Source: a bacterium (lineage in GTDB: Bacteria; Planctomycetota; Planctomycetia; Pirellulales; Pirellulaceae). Taken from it: a stretch of 64,000 bases of DNA. Below are positions 41,659-51,731 of this stretch, in pieces. How positions within the stretch are numbered: position 1 is the stretch's first letter; every line of letters begins with the position of its first letter. Under the pieces are notes generated by a model. It did no database searches. It saw only the letters and a list, made by a program, of their open reading frames with translations, and was not told where the DNA came from. Location: contig WGNR01000019.1 of assembly GCA_016124445.1 (NCBI GenBank), forward strand, positions 22,501-86,500, written 5' to 3'. The position numbers were made by a program, and so were the translations under genes.

Positions 41659-44486
41659 TGCAACATCAAACACATATCAATGCCAAGCGGTCGCAACCGT
41701 CCGGGGCAGCGTTACTGGCCAAGCTTCGCGAACTATCCGGTCGTCAGCTGCGAGTTTGCTTCCTCGTTGCCTTCGGCTGGGGGGTGATCACGCTGACGTC
41801 GGTCTTGGCCGCTGTCACCTGGCTCGATCTTCTCTTTGACCTGGCGCCAACGCTGCGCGCTGCCACACCCTATTTTGCGGTAACGGCGGGCTTGGTCCTG
41901 ATCGGCGGCTTGGTCTATTGGCAGAAACAGCGTTTCACGCCGCAGATCATCGCCCGACTCCTCGATTCGACTGCAAGCGCGAAAGGCACGGTACTTTCCG
42001 GATGGAGCCTGCTGGAAGAAGGTCGCGGTGCAACGAGCGAAACGACCGAAGGATTGACCCAAAAGGCGATCGCCGATGCGGCTAACCTGGCAAAGCAGGT
42101 CTCAGCCGCGACCGCCATTCCGCTGCGCCCGGCATCGCGACCATGGCTTGGCGTACTTGGTATTGCCGTGGCGGCAGGGGCCATCTTGTTGGCAGCACCT
42201 CAGTGGGCTCAAACCGAGTGGAATCGGTTTGCCCATCCATGGAATGACACCCCTCCCGTTTCGTCAACGCAATTGGCTCTCTCGCCCGGTGACACCGATG
42301 TTCGGTGGGGAGATCCACTCAACGTGTTTGTCGAAGTCCAAGGCACTCCTGTAGACAATGTCGAGTTGGTGTTGACCTATGATTCGGGTGCGGAAGAGAT
42401 TGTCCCGATGTTCCAGGAAGCGGGCGGGCAATGGCGGACCGTCTTATCGCATCTCACCGAATCCACCGACTACCATGCCCGGGCGTTTCATGCTCGCAGT
42501 CATCGACATCGGATCAATATTCTTACGGTGCCTCCGATTTCGCGCGTGTCGGTTGAGGTCATCCCGCCGGAATACGCTCAAGGAATTGGCCACTACAGCG
42601 GCCCTTTGCCGGCTAGTGGCATCGCAGGTCTCGTAGGGACGCAAGTTGTATTGCAGGCGGAAAGTTCTCGTCCGCTGGAAGGAGGCGAAATCAACTGGAT
42701 CACCTCCGACCAGTCGACCTCGTTTGAAATGGTACCGGTACCAGGCGAAACGTCTCAGGTTCAAGGGAAATTCGTTTTTGAAACGGCAGGCAAGTTCGAA
42801 CTACGCGTGCGCGACATCGAGGGGCAAGCATCTCGCGACGTCGTTGCCGGCACGGTGACGATCAAGCCGGACCATCGTCCGTTTATCCGGCTCACCCGGC
42901 CACAAGCGAATTCCTTGGCGACGCCTGGCGCCTATCTGCCGATTGAGATCGCCGCGGAGGATGACTACGGTCTTTCCAAGATCGAGCTTTTCCGGAGCTT
43001 GAACGATTCTCGAGCCCTTCCGTTGGAAATGCAGATCGGTCAGCCACTGCCGCGGCGGCAATACGATTCAAGCACGTTGCCTCTGGCTGCCTATGGCTTG
43101 CAGCCCGGCGACCAGATCAAGCTGTTTGCGCGTTGCGAAGACAACGATCCCAGCGGAGCCAAGGGAGCTGAAACTCCGGTCGCAATCGTGCATATTATCT
43201 CGCAGGAAGAGTTCGAACGGATGCATCGTGCCCGCGAAGGCCTGAACGTCTTGATGTCGAAGTATCGCCAGGCACAGCGGATGCTCGACAAGCTCCGCGA
43301 GGAAACCAAGCAGCTTCAAGAGGAATTGCAGAAGCAGAAAGGGCTCGTTTCCAAGAAGGACCGCGACAAGGCTCAAGAGTTAGCCAAACAGATTCGCAAG
43401 AATATCGACGCCCTTACTAAGGCGGCCCAGCATCAACTTCCCTACCAAACCGACAAAGAACTGTCGAAGCACCTGGAAAATCTGGCCGCGCAGTTAGAGA
43501 AAGCTGCCGATCAACTAGAGCGGCAACTCCAGCGGTTGGAAGGTCAGCCTGATCAGCAGCCTAAGCTCGATGCCGAACTGGCCGGGCTTCTCGGAATGCT
43601 GGGCCAGCAGAGCGATCTCTTCGACGAGGCCGCCATGGTTCCTTTGCAGCGGCTGGAGCAGGTCATGCCGCTTATGATCGCCCAGGCCAGGTTCCAGCAA
43701 CTGGTGAAAGCTCAGCGAGATCTTGCCAATCGGCTGGCTTCGTTGAAAGGGCACGACAATGAAGACAACCCGGCGCTCAAAGCTCGCTTTCGCGATCTAC
43801 AGGAAGAGCAGAAACGTCTTCGGAAAGAACTGGAATCACTGATCGAAGACATCAAAGATGCCGCACTGCAGCTTCCCGAAGAGGATGAGTTGAATCCGCT
43901 GCGGGATTCGGCCCAAAAGTTCGCTGCCGCGATCGAGGAAAGTGGCGCAGCCAAAGAAATGGATCTGGCCGATCAAGGGCTGGCCGAGTTCTCAGGTTCC
44001 AAAGGCCATGAGCACGCCGAACTCGCTGCCCAAGCTTTGGAAAAGCTGCTCAGTGAATCGCAATCGATGCAAGGTCAGGGCCAGGCCAGTCTCGTCTTTC
44101 GTCCCAGTATCTCGTCCCTCGGCCAGACCGCTGGGCAAATTCTCAGCGAAATGGGATTGGGGCAAGGCAGCGGCAATGGATTCAGTTCCTTCCGAAATGG
44201 AAACTCAGGGCTGTACGGCAATCTGCCAGGAATGATGAGCATGGAAGGTGGCCTGGCTGGTGGCAAAAGTCCCGGAGGCACCGGCCGCGGCGATACCGAA
44301 GGGCAAGGCATCGGAGGAGAGAATCCTGATCAAGACTCGGTCGCCGATCTACTCACCCCAGGCAAAGCGGGCGGCAGCGGCATGACCTTAATCCCCCTAC
44401 GATATCGTGAGCGTGTCGGGCAATACTTCCGGCGTCTCTCGACCGAAATTCAAAAGACGGACGCCTATCTGGAGGACGAAAGATGA
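41658..44486 (+). CDS. Large membrane protein with coiled coil (DUF4175-like), 942 aa
   Basis: Two N-terminal helices (VCFLVAFGWGVITLTSVLAA and YFAVTAGLVLIGGLVYW) and a third near residue 175 (LGVLGIAVAAGAILLAA) precede an Ig-like extracytoplasmic region (residues about 200-520). A long Gln/Glu/Lys-rich coiled coil (about 520-800) follows, then a Gly/Ser-rich tail. The layout resembles DUF4175-type proteins found in such operons. ATG at 41658 overlaps the previous stop (TGATG), and the gene ends overlapping the DUF4159 gene (ATGA). It probably forms a scaffold across the envelope for the vWA proteins. I do not know a biochemical activity. Confidence 0.82.
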   Translation: MQHQTHINAKRSQPSGAALLAKLRELSGRQLRVCFLVAFGWGVITLTSVLAAVTWLDLLFDLAPTLRAATPYFAVTAGLVLIGGLVYWQKQRFTPQIIARLLDSTASAKGTVLSGWSLLEEGRGATSETTEGLTQKAIADAANLAKQVSAATAIPLRPASRPWLGVLGIAVAAGAILLAAPQWAQTEWNRFAHPWNDTPPVSSTQLALSPGDTDVRWGDPLNVFVEVQGTPVDNVELVLTYDSGAEEIVPMFQEAGGQWRTVLSHLTESTDYHARAFHARSHRHRINILTVPPISRVSVEVIPPEYAQGIGHYSGPLPASGIAGLVGTQVVLQAESSRPLEGGEINWITSDQSTSFEMVPVPGETSQVQGKFVFETAGKFELRVRDIEGQASRDVVAGTVTIKPDHRPFIRLTRPQANSLATPGAYLPIEIAAEDDYGLSKIELFRSLNDSRALPLEMQIGQPLPRRQYDSSTLPLAAYGLQPGDQIKLFARCEDNDPSGAKGAETPVAIVHIISQEEFERMHRAREGLNVLMSKYRQAQRMLDKLREETKQLQEELQKQKGLVSKKDRDKAQELAKQIRKNIDALTKAAQHQLPYQTDKELSKHLENLAAQLEKAADQLERQLQRLEGQPDQQPKLDAELAGLLGMLGQQSDLFDEAAMVPLQRLEQVMPLMIAQARFQQLVKAQRDLANRLASLKGHDNEDNPALKARFRDLQEEQKRLRKELESLIEDIKDAALQLPEEDELNPLRDSAQKFAAAIEESGAAKEMDLADQGLAEFSGSKGHEHAELAAQALEKLLSESQSMQGQGQASLVFRPSISSLGQTAGQILSEMGLGQGSGNGFSSFRNGNSGLYGNLPGMMSMEGGLAGGKSPGGTGRGDTEGQGIGGENPDQDSVADLLTPGKAGGSGMTLIPLRYRERVGQYFRRLSTEIQKTDAYLEDER

Positions 44487-45208
44487 AACAAATCTTAGGA
44501 CGCTCGGTTTGGGCCTTCCTGGCGGTTGGCTGTCTTGTTTTAGTTTCGCACGGTCATGGGGCCGAATCGGAAAAGCCCCCTGCCAACGCCGTCGTGCCTG
44601 ACTCGGTTCAGGCAGGTGGTGAAGCGGAGAGCATCGTTCAAGTGGGCAACCTTGTCTATGCCGGCGTTCGCAGTAGTCGCTGCTTTTCCGATCACTTCCT
44701 GGTCCGAGCCGAAAAGGAAACGGCAATCAGCACCAGTCGTCGCTTTCATGCGGTCAAGTTGGCGAGCGAAGAGCTATACGACTTTCCGATGGTCATCATG
44801 ACCGGCGAAGGGGCTTTCACCTTGCCAGAATCAGAACGCCAGGCCTTGCGGCGGTACGTGGAACGAGGCGGTTTTCTGCTGGCTTCGGCAGGCTGTTCCT
44901 CAGAAGAATGGAACCATTCATTTCGCGAGGAAATGTCCGCCATCTTTCCAAAATCCCCCCTGGCAGCCCTGGAAATGGATCACCCCATTTTCCACACCGT
45001 TTACGACATCGACGAGCTCAAAGGATGGCATGCCGACCCTCGACCAATCGAAGGCGTAAGCATCGGCGGGCGGATTGGTGTTCTTTTCTCGAATGATGGA
45101 CTGAACGATACCAAGCATACCCAAGGCTGCTGCTGCTGTGGCGGCAACGAGATCACCAACGCCGAAGCGATCAACGTGAACATCCTGGCTTACTCCTTGA
45201 CCTATTGA
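44483..45208 (+). CDS. DUF4159 domain protein, exported, 241 aa
   Basis: Signal peptide visible (GRSVWAFLAVGCLVLVSHGHGAE). The DUF4159 core follows: NLVYAGVRSSRCFSDHFLVR, LYDFPMVIMTGEGAFTLPES, ALRRYVERGGFLLASAGCSS and MDHPIFHTVYDID, in the usual order. The fold is related to glutamine-amidotransferase-like (trehalose-utilisation-type) domains. The function is not known, but DUF4159 genes regularly accompany MoxR/BatA clusters in planctomycetes and Bacteroidetes-like operons. The start overlaps the previous stop by four bases. A Cys-rich stretch (QGCCCCGG) near residue 213 could bind metal. Confidence 0.9.
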   Translation: MKQILGRSVWAFLAVGCLVLVSHGHGAESEKPPANAVVPDSVQAGGEAESIVQVGNLVYAGVRSSRCFSDHFLVRAEKETAISTSRRFHAVKLASEELYDFPMVIMTGEGAFTLPESERQALRRYVERGGFLLASAGCSSEEWNHSFREEMSAIFPKSPLAALEMDHPIFHTVYDIDELKGWHADPRPIEGVSIGGRIGVLFSNDGLNDTKHTQGCCCCGGNEITNAEAINVNILAYSLTY

Positions 45209-45229
45209 TACGAACATCCGTATTGACCA

Positions 45230-46615
45230 ATGCCTCGCCAATCAGCTTCCAATCCGACGCCGCACGTTCGAGTTTTTCGACGCTGGGGCATGCTCGGCGC
45301 AGCGTTGGCGATGACATGTCTGGGCAGCAGCGGCTGCCAAACCAATGAATCGGCGGCCAAGCCGTTGATCATCGCCATCAGTGGAGACACCACCGGCTGG
45401 ATCGTTCCGTGCGGATGCACCACCAATCAATCTGGCGGGCTGCTGCGCCGCGGTACTTATCTCGAGCAATTGAGGCAACAAGAGGATGTTCTTTACCTGG
45501 ACGCCGGCGGTGCCCTCCAGGGATCTTCTCCCTATGACATCGCCAAATTCGAGGCGATCGCTCGCGGTGAACAAGAGATGCAAGTGGCGCTGCACAATAT
45601 CGGCGCCGCCGAAGCAGCCCTGGGAACCGATCGATTGCGGAAGATCGAGCAGTCGCTAGGCGGCAAGCCGCTTTTCCTTTCGGCCAATCTGCAAGATTCG
45701 GGCGGAAAACCGTTTGGTATGCCTTCCAAAATATTGGAAATTGCGGGGCGTCGAGTGTTGGTCATGGGTGTTTTGTCTCCTCAATACGCGACCAATGACG
45801 TTCAGATAACTTCGCCCAGGAAAGCAGTTTTGGCCGAACTAGCGCGTTCCGATCGAGAGAGACAGCACGACCTGGCCATCGTGCTGGCCTATCTTCCGGA
45901 AGGAGAACTGCGTGAACTTGCCCGCCAACTTCCCGAAGTCGACGTGATCGTCGGTGGACCGACAGGTCAGGCAATTGCCCCTGAGAAAGTGGGACCGCTG
46001 CTTTTAGCTTCGGCAACGAACAAAGGGAAGTTTTTGATTCGCCTGAACCTGCCGGCTGGGGACAATCCGCAGATCTCTGGACAAGCAGTCGAGCTTACGA
46101 AACAGTTCGCCGACTCAAAGAAGCAGCAAGAGAACCTCGACTACTTCTACCAGGAACTGGCCGCCCAAGATTTTGCCGCGTCAGAAACCTCGTTTATGCC
46201 TGGCTCGGTTGCCACCAGCGACACGGCTCATCGTATCGCCGGTACCAAGGCGTGCCGCGAATGCCATCAGGCCGATTGCCAATTGTGGGATCAATCACCG
46301 CATGCCCATGCCTGGCAAACGCTTTGCAAAACCGGTTCCCAGGTCGACTCTTATTGCCAACAGTGCCATGTCACCGGCTTTGGAGTTCCTGGCGGTTTCG
46401 TTTCGGCCAAACGATCTCTCGATCGTGCAAACGTTGGCTGCGAAAGTTGTCACGGCCCTTCCCGACAACATGTCGAGAATCCTCAAGTGGCGACCTTTCA
46501 TCATGAGCACGCGGCCGCGACCTGTGTCCATTGCCACGACCCGGAAAACAGTCCTTCGTTCGAATACGGCACCTACTGGCCTCAGGTCGAGCACGGGCTG
46601 AAAGGAGCTTTGTAA
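45230..46615 (+). CDS. UshA-like metallophosphatase domain fused to multihaem cytochrome c, 461 aa
   Basis: Exported protein: a hydrophobic segment (MLGAALAMTCLGSSGC) ends in Cys and may be a lipoprotein signal. Residues about 45-300 resemble the 5'-nucleotidase/UshA fold (LIIAISGDTTGWIVPCGC, GLLRRGTYLEQL, VLYLDAGGALQGSS, VDVIVGGPTGQ), but the metal ligands look partly replaced and an unusual CGC is present. The C-terminal 120 residues carry four haem-c sites: CRECH, CQQCH, CESCH and CVHCH, plus extra His residues, as in cytochrome c-554-like electron carriers. Expected location is periplasm or membrane-attached. It lies 22 bases after DUF4159, and its stop overlaps the next start. Confidence 0.87.
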   Translation: MPRQSASNPTPHVRVFRRWGMLGAALAMTCLGSSGCQTNESAAKPLIIAISGDTTGWIVPCGCTTNQSGGLLRRGTYLEQLRQQEDVLYLDAGGALQGSSPYDIAKFEAIARGEQEMQVALHNIGAAEAALGTDRLRKIEQSLGGKPLFLSANLQDSGGKPFGMPSKILEIAGRRVLVMGVLSPQYATNDVQITSPRKAVLAELARSDRERQHDLAIVLAYLPEGELRELARQLPEVDVIVGGPTGQAIAPEKVGPLLLASATNKGKFLIRLNLPAGDNPQISGQAVELTKQFADSKKQQENLDYFYQELAAQDFAASETSFMPGSVATSDTAHRIAGTKACRECHQADCQLWDQSPHAHAWQTLCKTGSQVDSYCQQCHVTGFGVPGGFVSAKRSLDRANVGCESCHGPSRQHVENPQVATFHHEHAAATCVHCHDPENSPSFEYGTYWPQVEHGLKGAL

Positions 46616-49600
46616 TGAGACCGCAATTTACGTTTGTTCTCTTTTCGCGTCTCGTTGCCGTGCTGGTCACGCTCATGGCTTTCCTTACCATCGCCGATGG
46701 TAGGCTACTTGCCCAGGATCTCGACGAGCAACTACTCCGCTCACTTCAGTCACCGCTTGAAAAGATCGTTGACGAAGCGGTCGGCGATAAGCCAAACGAA
46801 AAAAAGAATAAAGACGCAAGCCAAACGCCAACAACGGAGATGCCCAAGGGCCAAACCAGCAGCGAAAATGCCGCGGCCGATACAAATATCGAGAAGGCCC
46901 ATGAACCGCTGCCGGGTGCCATACTTAGCCTGGACGAAGGACTGATCAAATCGCAGCGCACCGGCAAGCCGCTACTGGTGATTGCTACGAGCAAAGACTG
47001 TCCATGGTGTTACCGCCTGAAACAGGAGATGCAAAAGCCTCCTGCCCAGGAAGAAATGGAACGCTGGACTCTCGTCGAGATCGATGTTGACGCCGACCTG
47101 GCCGCTTCCAAGCGACTGGGAGTGACGGCGTTACCTTCGCTTAGGCTCTTGCGTCCGTCAGGGGCCAAGGCCGCCGACCACGATGGCTATCTGAGTTCCG
47201 AGGAATTGGTCAAGTGGCTGAAAGACAATCACGACACCGCTGCGGCAACTTCCGACAACCTGCTCGCGTCGGATCATCCATTAGACATGAAGGGCGTCGT
47301 GCACCTGGTGGGTCAATTGGAAGACCGCGATCCACTCATTCGCGAGGCGGCGATTCGCCGACTGCAAGGTTCGCCGAAACTGGCGGCTGGCCCACTAGTT
47401 CAGGCCTTTGGCAATGGCAACCTGGCCAAGCGTTTGGCGATCCTCGAAATCTTCCGCATGTGGGATGCTCCCCTCGCAGGTATCGATCCCTGGCAACCGG
47501 AATCGATCGACGCAGCCGCGCTGGCTCGTCTTGATACTTGGAGTAGCAAGCTGAGTGAGGCCGATGAAAACACGGTTAAAGAACTCAGCGACGAAGAACT
47601 AGCCGAGGCTAATGCTCAGATTGACCGACTGTTGACGTTGAGCCCGGCGGAAGGGTCTCCAATTGCAGCCCGCTTGGCCAGGCATGCCGAGAAGCTTCTG
47701 CCAGAGGTCTACCGCCGTCTTGAAGCAGCCGAGACCGATCAGGATCGCGAGCGGCTGTTGGCGCTGCGTTATCGCTTGGTGGCGGATGAAACACTTACGC
47801 TTCGATTCCCCGGCGGCGTGGTAAGGCTGGCGTCGCATGACATTCAAATTCGCCGCGAAGCAGCCGAGCAACTCGCCGGACTGGCATCGAACTCCGAGTT
47901 ACCGCTGCTATTGGAACTGTTCAGTAATCCGGATCCCTTGATTCGTGAAATCGCGTTACGTGGCTTGCAGAAATTGGGAGGAGACGAAGCCACCGAGTCC
48001 CTGGTGCGACTTTTGCAAGATCCGGAACCCAATGTCCGCGCGGCCGTTCTGAAACAATTGGCCGAGCAAAAAACCGATACCCTGGTAGACGACGTGGCCA
48101 AGTATGTGCAAGACGAACAAGATGCGGATCTCCTGGTTCACGCCATTCGCTACCTTCGCGAAGTCCCATCCGAATCGAGCGCTCGTGCTTTGTTCCCGTT
48201 GCTGAAGCACGAGTCGTGGCAGGTCCGCGCCGAGGCGGCCGAGGCGCTTCAGCAGATGACCACTGGAAGCGATCAGGTGAAGGACCAGGAGCTACGGGCT
48301 GACATCTATGCCGGACTGATCGACCTGCTTAATGATGAAGATGCCTACGTGGTGAGCCGCGCCATCGATGCTTTCTCGCGTGAGATTTCTGGCGTCGCCG
48401 TCGATCGGATGTTTGAAACAGCCGAAAAGCATCCCCAACTGGCGGCTCAGGCGATCGAAAAGATCACCGAGGCGAACGTGGAAGCCCCGAAAGTCAAAGC
48501 GAAACTTCTGACTTTCTCCAAGAGCCCCGATGCTGCGGTTCGTGCGGCCGCTATTAAAGGTCTCAGATCCGTCGCGTCGGAAAATATCGATCAATGGGGG
48601 CCTCCTGCGCTAAGGGACGAAAACGCGGCGGTCCGAATCATTGCGGCGTCCGCGATCTTCGGGCAGCTCGAAAGCACGCGAGACAGTACGGCAAATCGTC
48701 TATCGAACGCGGATAAACACTTCGTGAAACCTCCCATAGCGAGCCGCAATCCGCCGCCAAGCCTTCTATCGCAGGCTTTTGGTGCCCTGTTCGGTAGCAA
48801 GAAGCCGGAAGAAGCAGCGGTGGTGGAAGAAAAGAGTGACGAGGATACTCCGTCTGAAGGTGCACCATCCGAAAACGATGCTAAGCAGGCCGATCCCGAG
48901 GCGACCGATGCCAAGCCTTCCGGTGAGGAAGCTTTGCCGGTCAATGACCGCTGGGATAACTGGCTGGCGGAATTTGCCGCCGGCAAAAATAGGGCGCCCT
49001 ACTACGACAACTTGATCGATCCTCTGGAGGAAATGCTCGATTCATCAGATCCGAAAGAACAACTCGCCGCGGCACTGCCGCTGGTTGCCCTCGGAAAATC
49101 GGAGCAAGCACTTCCGGTCATCGAGGCGATTGTTGATAAAGATCCGCTGCAACTCACCAAGGCTGGTCACGTCTTACCCTGGGTTCCGTGGAAACAGCGG
49201 CAGAAACTATTTGAACGCTTCCTACAGCAGGCAACCAACAAGAAACAAAAAGGGTACTTGGCCATGTCGCTTGTCGATGCGGTCGATCGCCGTGCCACCC
49301 GACTTCTCTGGCCCCTCTTGAAGGATGAGACCGACGCCGATTTCGCCTCGATGATTTCTCGTGCCCTGTCTTCGGCCTACAACGGGCATCATTATTGGAG
49401 CGATGACGAAATGCCCGCAGATGCCAAAGCATGGATTTTGGCCGACGCTCCGGAGAGGGCCAAGAATGGCTCGGAGCTGGAAGCACTCGTCGGTCTATTG
49501 CAGTACGCCCAAATCGATAAGGCAGCGACGGCACAGCTTGCCCTGGAAATCACCAATGATGAGATGCGGCCCGAAACATTGAAGCGGGATGCCTATCAGG

Positions 49601-50178
49601 TCGCATTGGTCCTATCCGAAGGCAAAGAAAAAGCGAAGATCGCTGAATCTGGGATAGCCAGCAACTATGCTGACCGCCAGAGACTCGGCATCATTTCGCT
49701 CGTTTCTAACGGCAATTACGAACTCCGGTATATCCGCGAGGAATTCTATATTTCCACCAGCAGCACCACCTACTACGAGTCCAGCTCAGATCGCGGACCG
49801 ATCATTCCCGAACCCCCCGCAGGCATCTCGGCAGAAGCCGTTGCCCCCCTGCTCGAACACGAAGACCTGATGGTCCGCGCGTATGCTGGGTATGTGCTCA
49901 CCATGTTTGGCAAACGCGAAGGGCTGGCTCCTCTCCTGAAGTATTGGCAAGAAAAACAGAATGATTATCCATCGGACGACCTGAAAAAGCTCGTGTATCG
50001 TGCTATCGCCAAGTTGAACGCCAGCGAGCACGTTGACGTTCTGCGGCAAATCTACGAAACACTGGACGACTACGAAAAAAGCGAGTTCTATTGGACAATT
50101 CGCATAATGAGCGGCGAGGAAGTCCTTCGCCTGCGAAAGGATATTCGAGATACCTACGGAATCGAGAACCTGCGTTAA
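46615..50178 (+). CDS. Thioredoxin-like plus HEAT-repeat protein, exported, 1187 aa
   Basis: Signal peptide (LVAVLVTLMAFLTIADGRLLA). Residues about 100-205 form a thioredoxin_7-like domain with active-site CPWC (TSKDCPWCYRLKQEMQ) and a cis-Pro segment VTALPSLRLLRP. From about 220 on the protein is mostly helical HEAT-type repeats (for example LLLELFSNPDPLIREIALRGL, AVLKQLAEQKTD, LFPLLKHESWQVRAEAAEAL), interrupted by an acidic, low-complexity linker around residues 730-780. The ATG at 46615 overlaps the cytochrome stop and has GGAG before it. A role in disulfide or haem-thiol handling for the neighbouring cytochrome, with HEAT repeats as a docking surface, is inference. Confidence 0.88.
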   Translation: MRPQFTFVLFSRLVAVLVTLMAFLTIADGRLLAQDLDEQLLRSLQSPLEKIVDEAVGDKPNEKKNKDASQTPTTEMPKGQTSSENAAADTNIEKAHEPLPGAILSLDEGLIKSQRTGKPLLVIATSKDCPWCYRLKQEMQKPPAQEEMERWTLVEIDVDADLAASKRLGVTALPSLRLLRPSGAKAADHDGYLSSEELVKWLKDNHDTAAATSDNLLASDHPLDMKGVVHLVGQLEDRDPLIREAAIRRLQGSPKLAAGPLVQAFGNGNLAKRLAILEIFRMWDAPLAGIDPWQPESIDAAALARLDTWSSKLSEADENTVKELSDEELAEANAQIDRLLTLSPAEGSPIAARLARHAEKLLPEVYRRLEAAETDQDRERLLALRYRLVADETLTLRFPGGVVRLASHDIQIRREAAEQLAGLASNSELPLLLELFSNPDPLIREIALRGLQKLGGDEATESLVRLLQDPEPNVRAAVLKQLAEQKTDTLVDDVAKYVQDEQDADLLVHAIRYLREVPSESSARALFPLLKHESWQVRAEAAEALQQMTTGSDQVKDQELRADIYAGLIDLLNDEDAYVVSRAIDAFSREISGVAVDRMFETAEKHPQLAAQAIEKITEANVEAPKVKAKLLTFSKSPDAAVRAAAIKGLRSVASENIDQWGPPALRDENAAVRIIAASAIFGQLESTRDSTANRLSNADKHFVKPPIASRNPPPSLLSQAFGALFGSKKPEEAAVVEEKSDEDTPSEGAPSENDAKQADPEATDAKPSGEEALPVNDRWDNWLAEFAAGKNRAPYYDNLIDPLEEMLDSSDPKEQLAAALPLVALGKSEQALPVIEAIVDKDPLQLTKAGHVLPWVPWKQRQKLFERFLQQATNKKQKGYLAMSLVDAVDRRATRLLWPLLKDETDADFASMISRALSSAYNGHHYWSDDEMPADAKAWILADAPERAKNGSELEALVGLLQYAQIDKAATAQLALEITNDEMRPETLKRDAYQVALVLSEGKEKAKIAESGIASNYADRQRLGIISLVSNGNYELRYIREEFYISTSSTTYYESSSDRGPIIPEPPAGISAEAVAPLLEHEDLMVRAYAGYVLTMFGKREGLAPLLKYWQEKQNDYPSDDLKKLVYRAIAKLNASEHVDVLRQIYETLDDYEKSEFYWTIRIMSGEEVLRLRKDIRDTYGIENLR

Positions 50179-50214
50179 ACGTCGCGGTATCAAGCGGCCT
50201 TCTGGAGAACCATC

Positions 50215-51144
50215 ATGAAACTCAACCTTCACCTTTTCCCTGCTATGCTCTTGGCCATGGCCATGTCTCTTATATCATCCCCGCTGTTCGCTCAGCAGTT
50301 TGGTACCGTTTCCGCCTCTGGCGACAAGGTGATCGAGCGTCTGCCAACGGAACTGGTCATGCGTATCGATATGGTCGGCCGGGCCGAAACGCTGGACGAA
50401 GCGCTCAAGACATTGAGCAAACGAAAAGAATCTGCGGAGCTGTTGCTGAAGTCGCTGGGGGCCAAGATGGACACAATTGAATATGGTGATCCAACAACTT
50501 CCAACGCCGCCAGCCAAGGGCAGCGACAGATGCAGGAAATGATTCGGCAACGGATGGGACGTATCGGCGGACCGGTTCCCGAAGGGCTCAAAATCCCGGA
50601 ATCGAAGACCGTAACGCTGCCTCTGACCGTTCGCTGGTCGCTCGACGCGACCGACGCGACCCAACTACTGAAACTGGTGACCGACCTCAGCAAGAAGATT
50701 GAGGACGCGGATCTGGCTGGGATCAAATCGGAAGAGGCCAACTTGGCGGAACAGGAGCTAATCGAAGAGTCCGAAGCGATGGGTTACGATCCCTGGTCTG
50801 ACGAGGAGCAAACCAAACCAGGCACGCCTGTCTTTTCTTACGCCGCCCGAATTACCCCAGAAGAACGCAGCCAGGCCATGAAGGAGGCATTCGCAAAAGC
50901 GAAGGCCAACGCCCAAGATCTAGCCAACGCCGCCGATCAAGAGCTTGGCCCGTTGTTGAATCTACATGGATCGTCAGACGGAGGGCCTTCTCCTGAAATG
51001 ATGTACGATTACAGCTACCGTCGAGGGATGCCAAGGATGGAAAACAACGACCCACTCTCTTCGGAAAGCCCGCAACTTGGCAAGGTAACATTCCGTTTTA
51101 GCGTTCAAGCTTCTTTTCGCCTTGCCGACGAGAAGAGCAATTGA
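50215..51144 (+). CDS. SIMPL (DUF541) domain protein, exported, 309 aa
   Basis: Signal peptide (FPAMLLAMAMSLISSPLFAQ), then the SIMPL/DUF541 domain: GTVSASGDKVIERLPTELVM, EALKTLSKRKESAELLLKSL, and a C-terminal YAARITPEERSQAMKEAFAK followed by AKANAQDLANAADQELG, matching the family ending where repeated arguments are combined. The insert between the halves (residues about 95-200) is longer and more acidic than in typical members. SIMPL proteins are periplasmic or outer-membrane associated and of unclear function. GGAG upstream supports the ATG at 50215. It lies 36 bases after the HEAT gene and looks like the last intact member of the long operon. Confidence 0.88.
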   Translation: MKLNLHLFPAMLLAMAMSLISSPLFAQQFGTVSASGDKVIERLPTELVMRIDMVGRAETLDEALKTLSKRKESAELLLKSLGAKMDTIEYGDPTTSNAASQGQRQMQEMIRQRMGRIGGPVPEGLKIPESKTVTLPLTVRWSLDATDATQLLKLVTDLSKKIEDADLAGIKSEEANLAEQELIEESEAMGYDPWSDEEQTKPGTPVFSYAARITPEERSQAMKEAFAKAKANAQDLANAADQELGPLLNLHGSSDGGPSPEMMYDYSYRRGMPRMENNDPLSSESPQLGKVTFRFSVQASFRLADEKSN

Positions 51145-51180
51145 AGTCCCATCGGCCCTGGACATATTCCCTTTGGCGCT

Positions 51181-51712
51181 GATCGAGAAGCATTTATCGA
51201 TGCCCAGTGTGGCGACGACAAGAACTTGAAAGCTGCCGTCGTCGAGCTACTTACCGCCCACGATCGCTCGATCAACGTTTTGGATCAGCAGACGCCGCAG
51301 GGAAAGGTACTCCAAGGCCAGGTAAAGTCGGCCGCGGAAGCAATCGCGATGAAATTCGACCTGGGGACGTGACAGCCAAGGTAATGTTCTACCGCCTGCC
51401 GAAGGAGGTGTTCTGATCGAGAACTACGTCCTTCTCGATAAGCCTGGAGCAGGCGGCTTTGGCCAGGTCTACGTGGCCGAGCAGCGCGAGCCGGTTCGCC
51501 GACGTGTTGCGATCAAGTTGCTTAAAGCGACCGCACTTTCCCCCGAAGCAATGGCCCGCTTCGAGGCCGAACGCCAGGCCCTGGCGATGATGGATCATCC
51601 CAACATCGCGACGATTTTCGACGCAGGCACAATCTCAACCGGCCAGCCGTACTTTGTGATGGAGTTGGTCCGCGGAGTCGACATTATCCGTTTCGCTTTG
51701 AAAATGTGGTAA
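51181..51712 (+). pseudogene. Broken Ser/Thr protein kinase
   Basis: Two pieces of a planctomycete kinase lie in different frames. The first (51181-51372) reads DREAFIDAQCGDD...VELLTAHD, the typical segment preceding the kinase domain, and stops at TGA 51370. The second (from about 51414) reads LIENYVLLDKPGAGGFGQVY with the glycine loop, VAIKLL with the ATP-binding Lys, then FEAERQALAMMDHPNIATIF and YFVMELVRGV, and ends at 51712 after the hinge. The C-lobe with the catalytic loop is missing. It is therefore inactive: a frameshift plus a C-terminal deletion. A functional relative is the sort of kinase seen at the left window edge. Confidence 0.85.
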
Positions 51713-51731
51713 CTCGTGGTAGGCTGACGAC

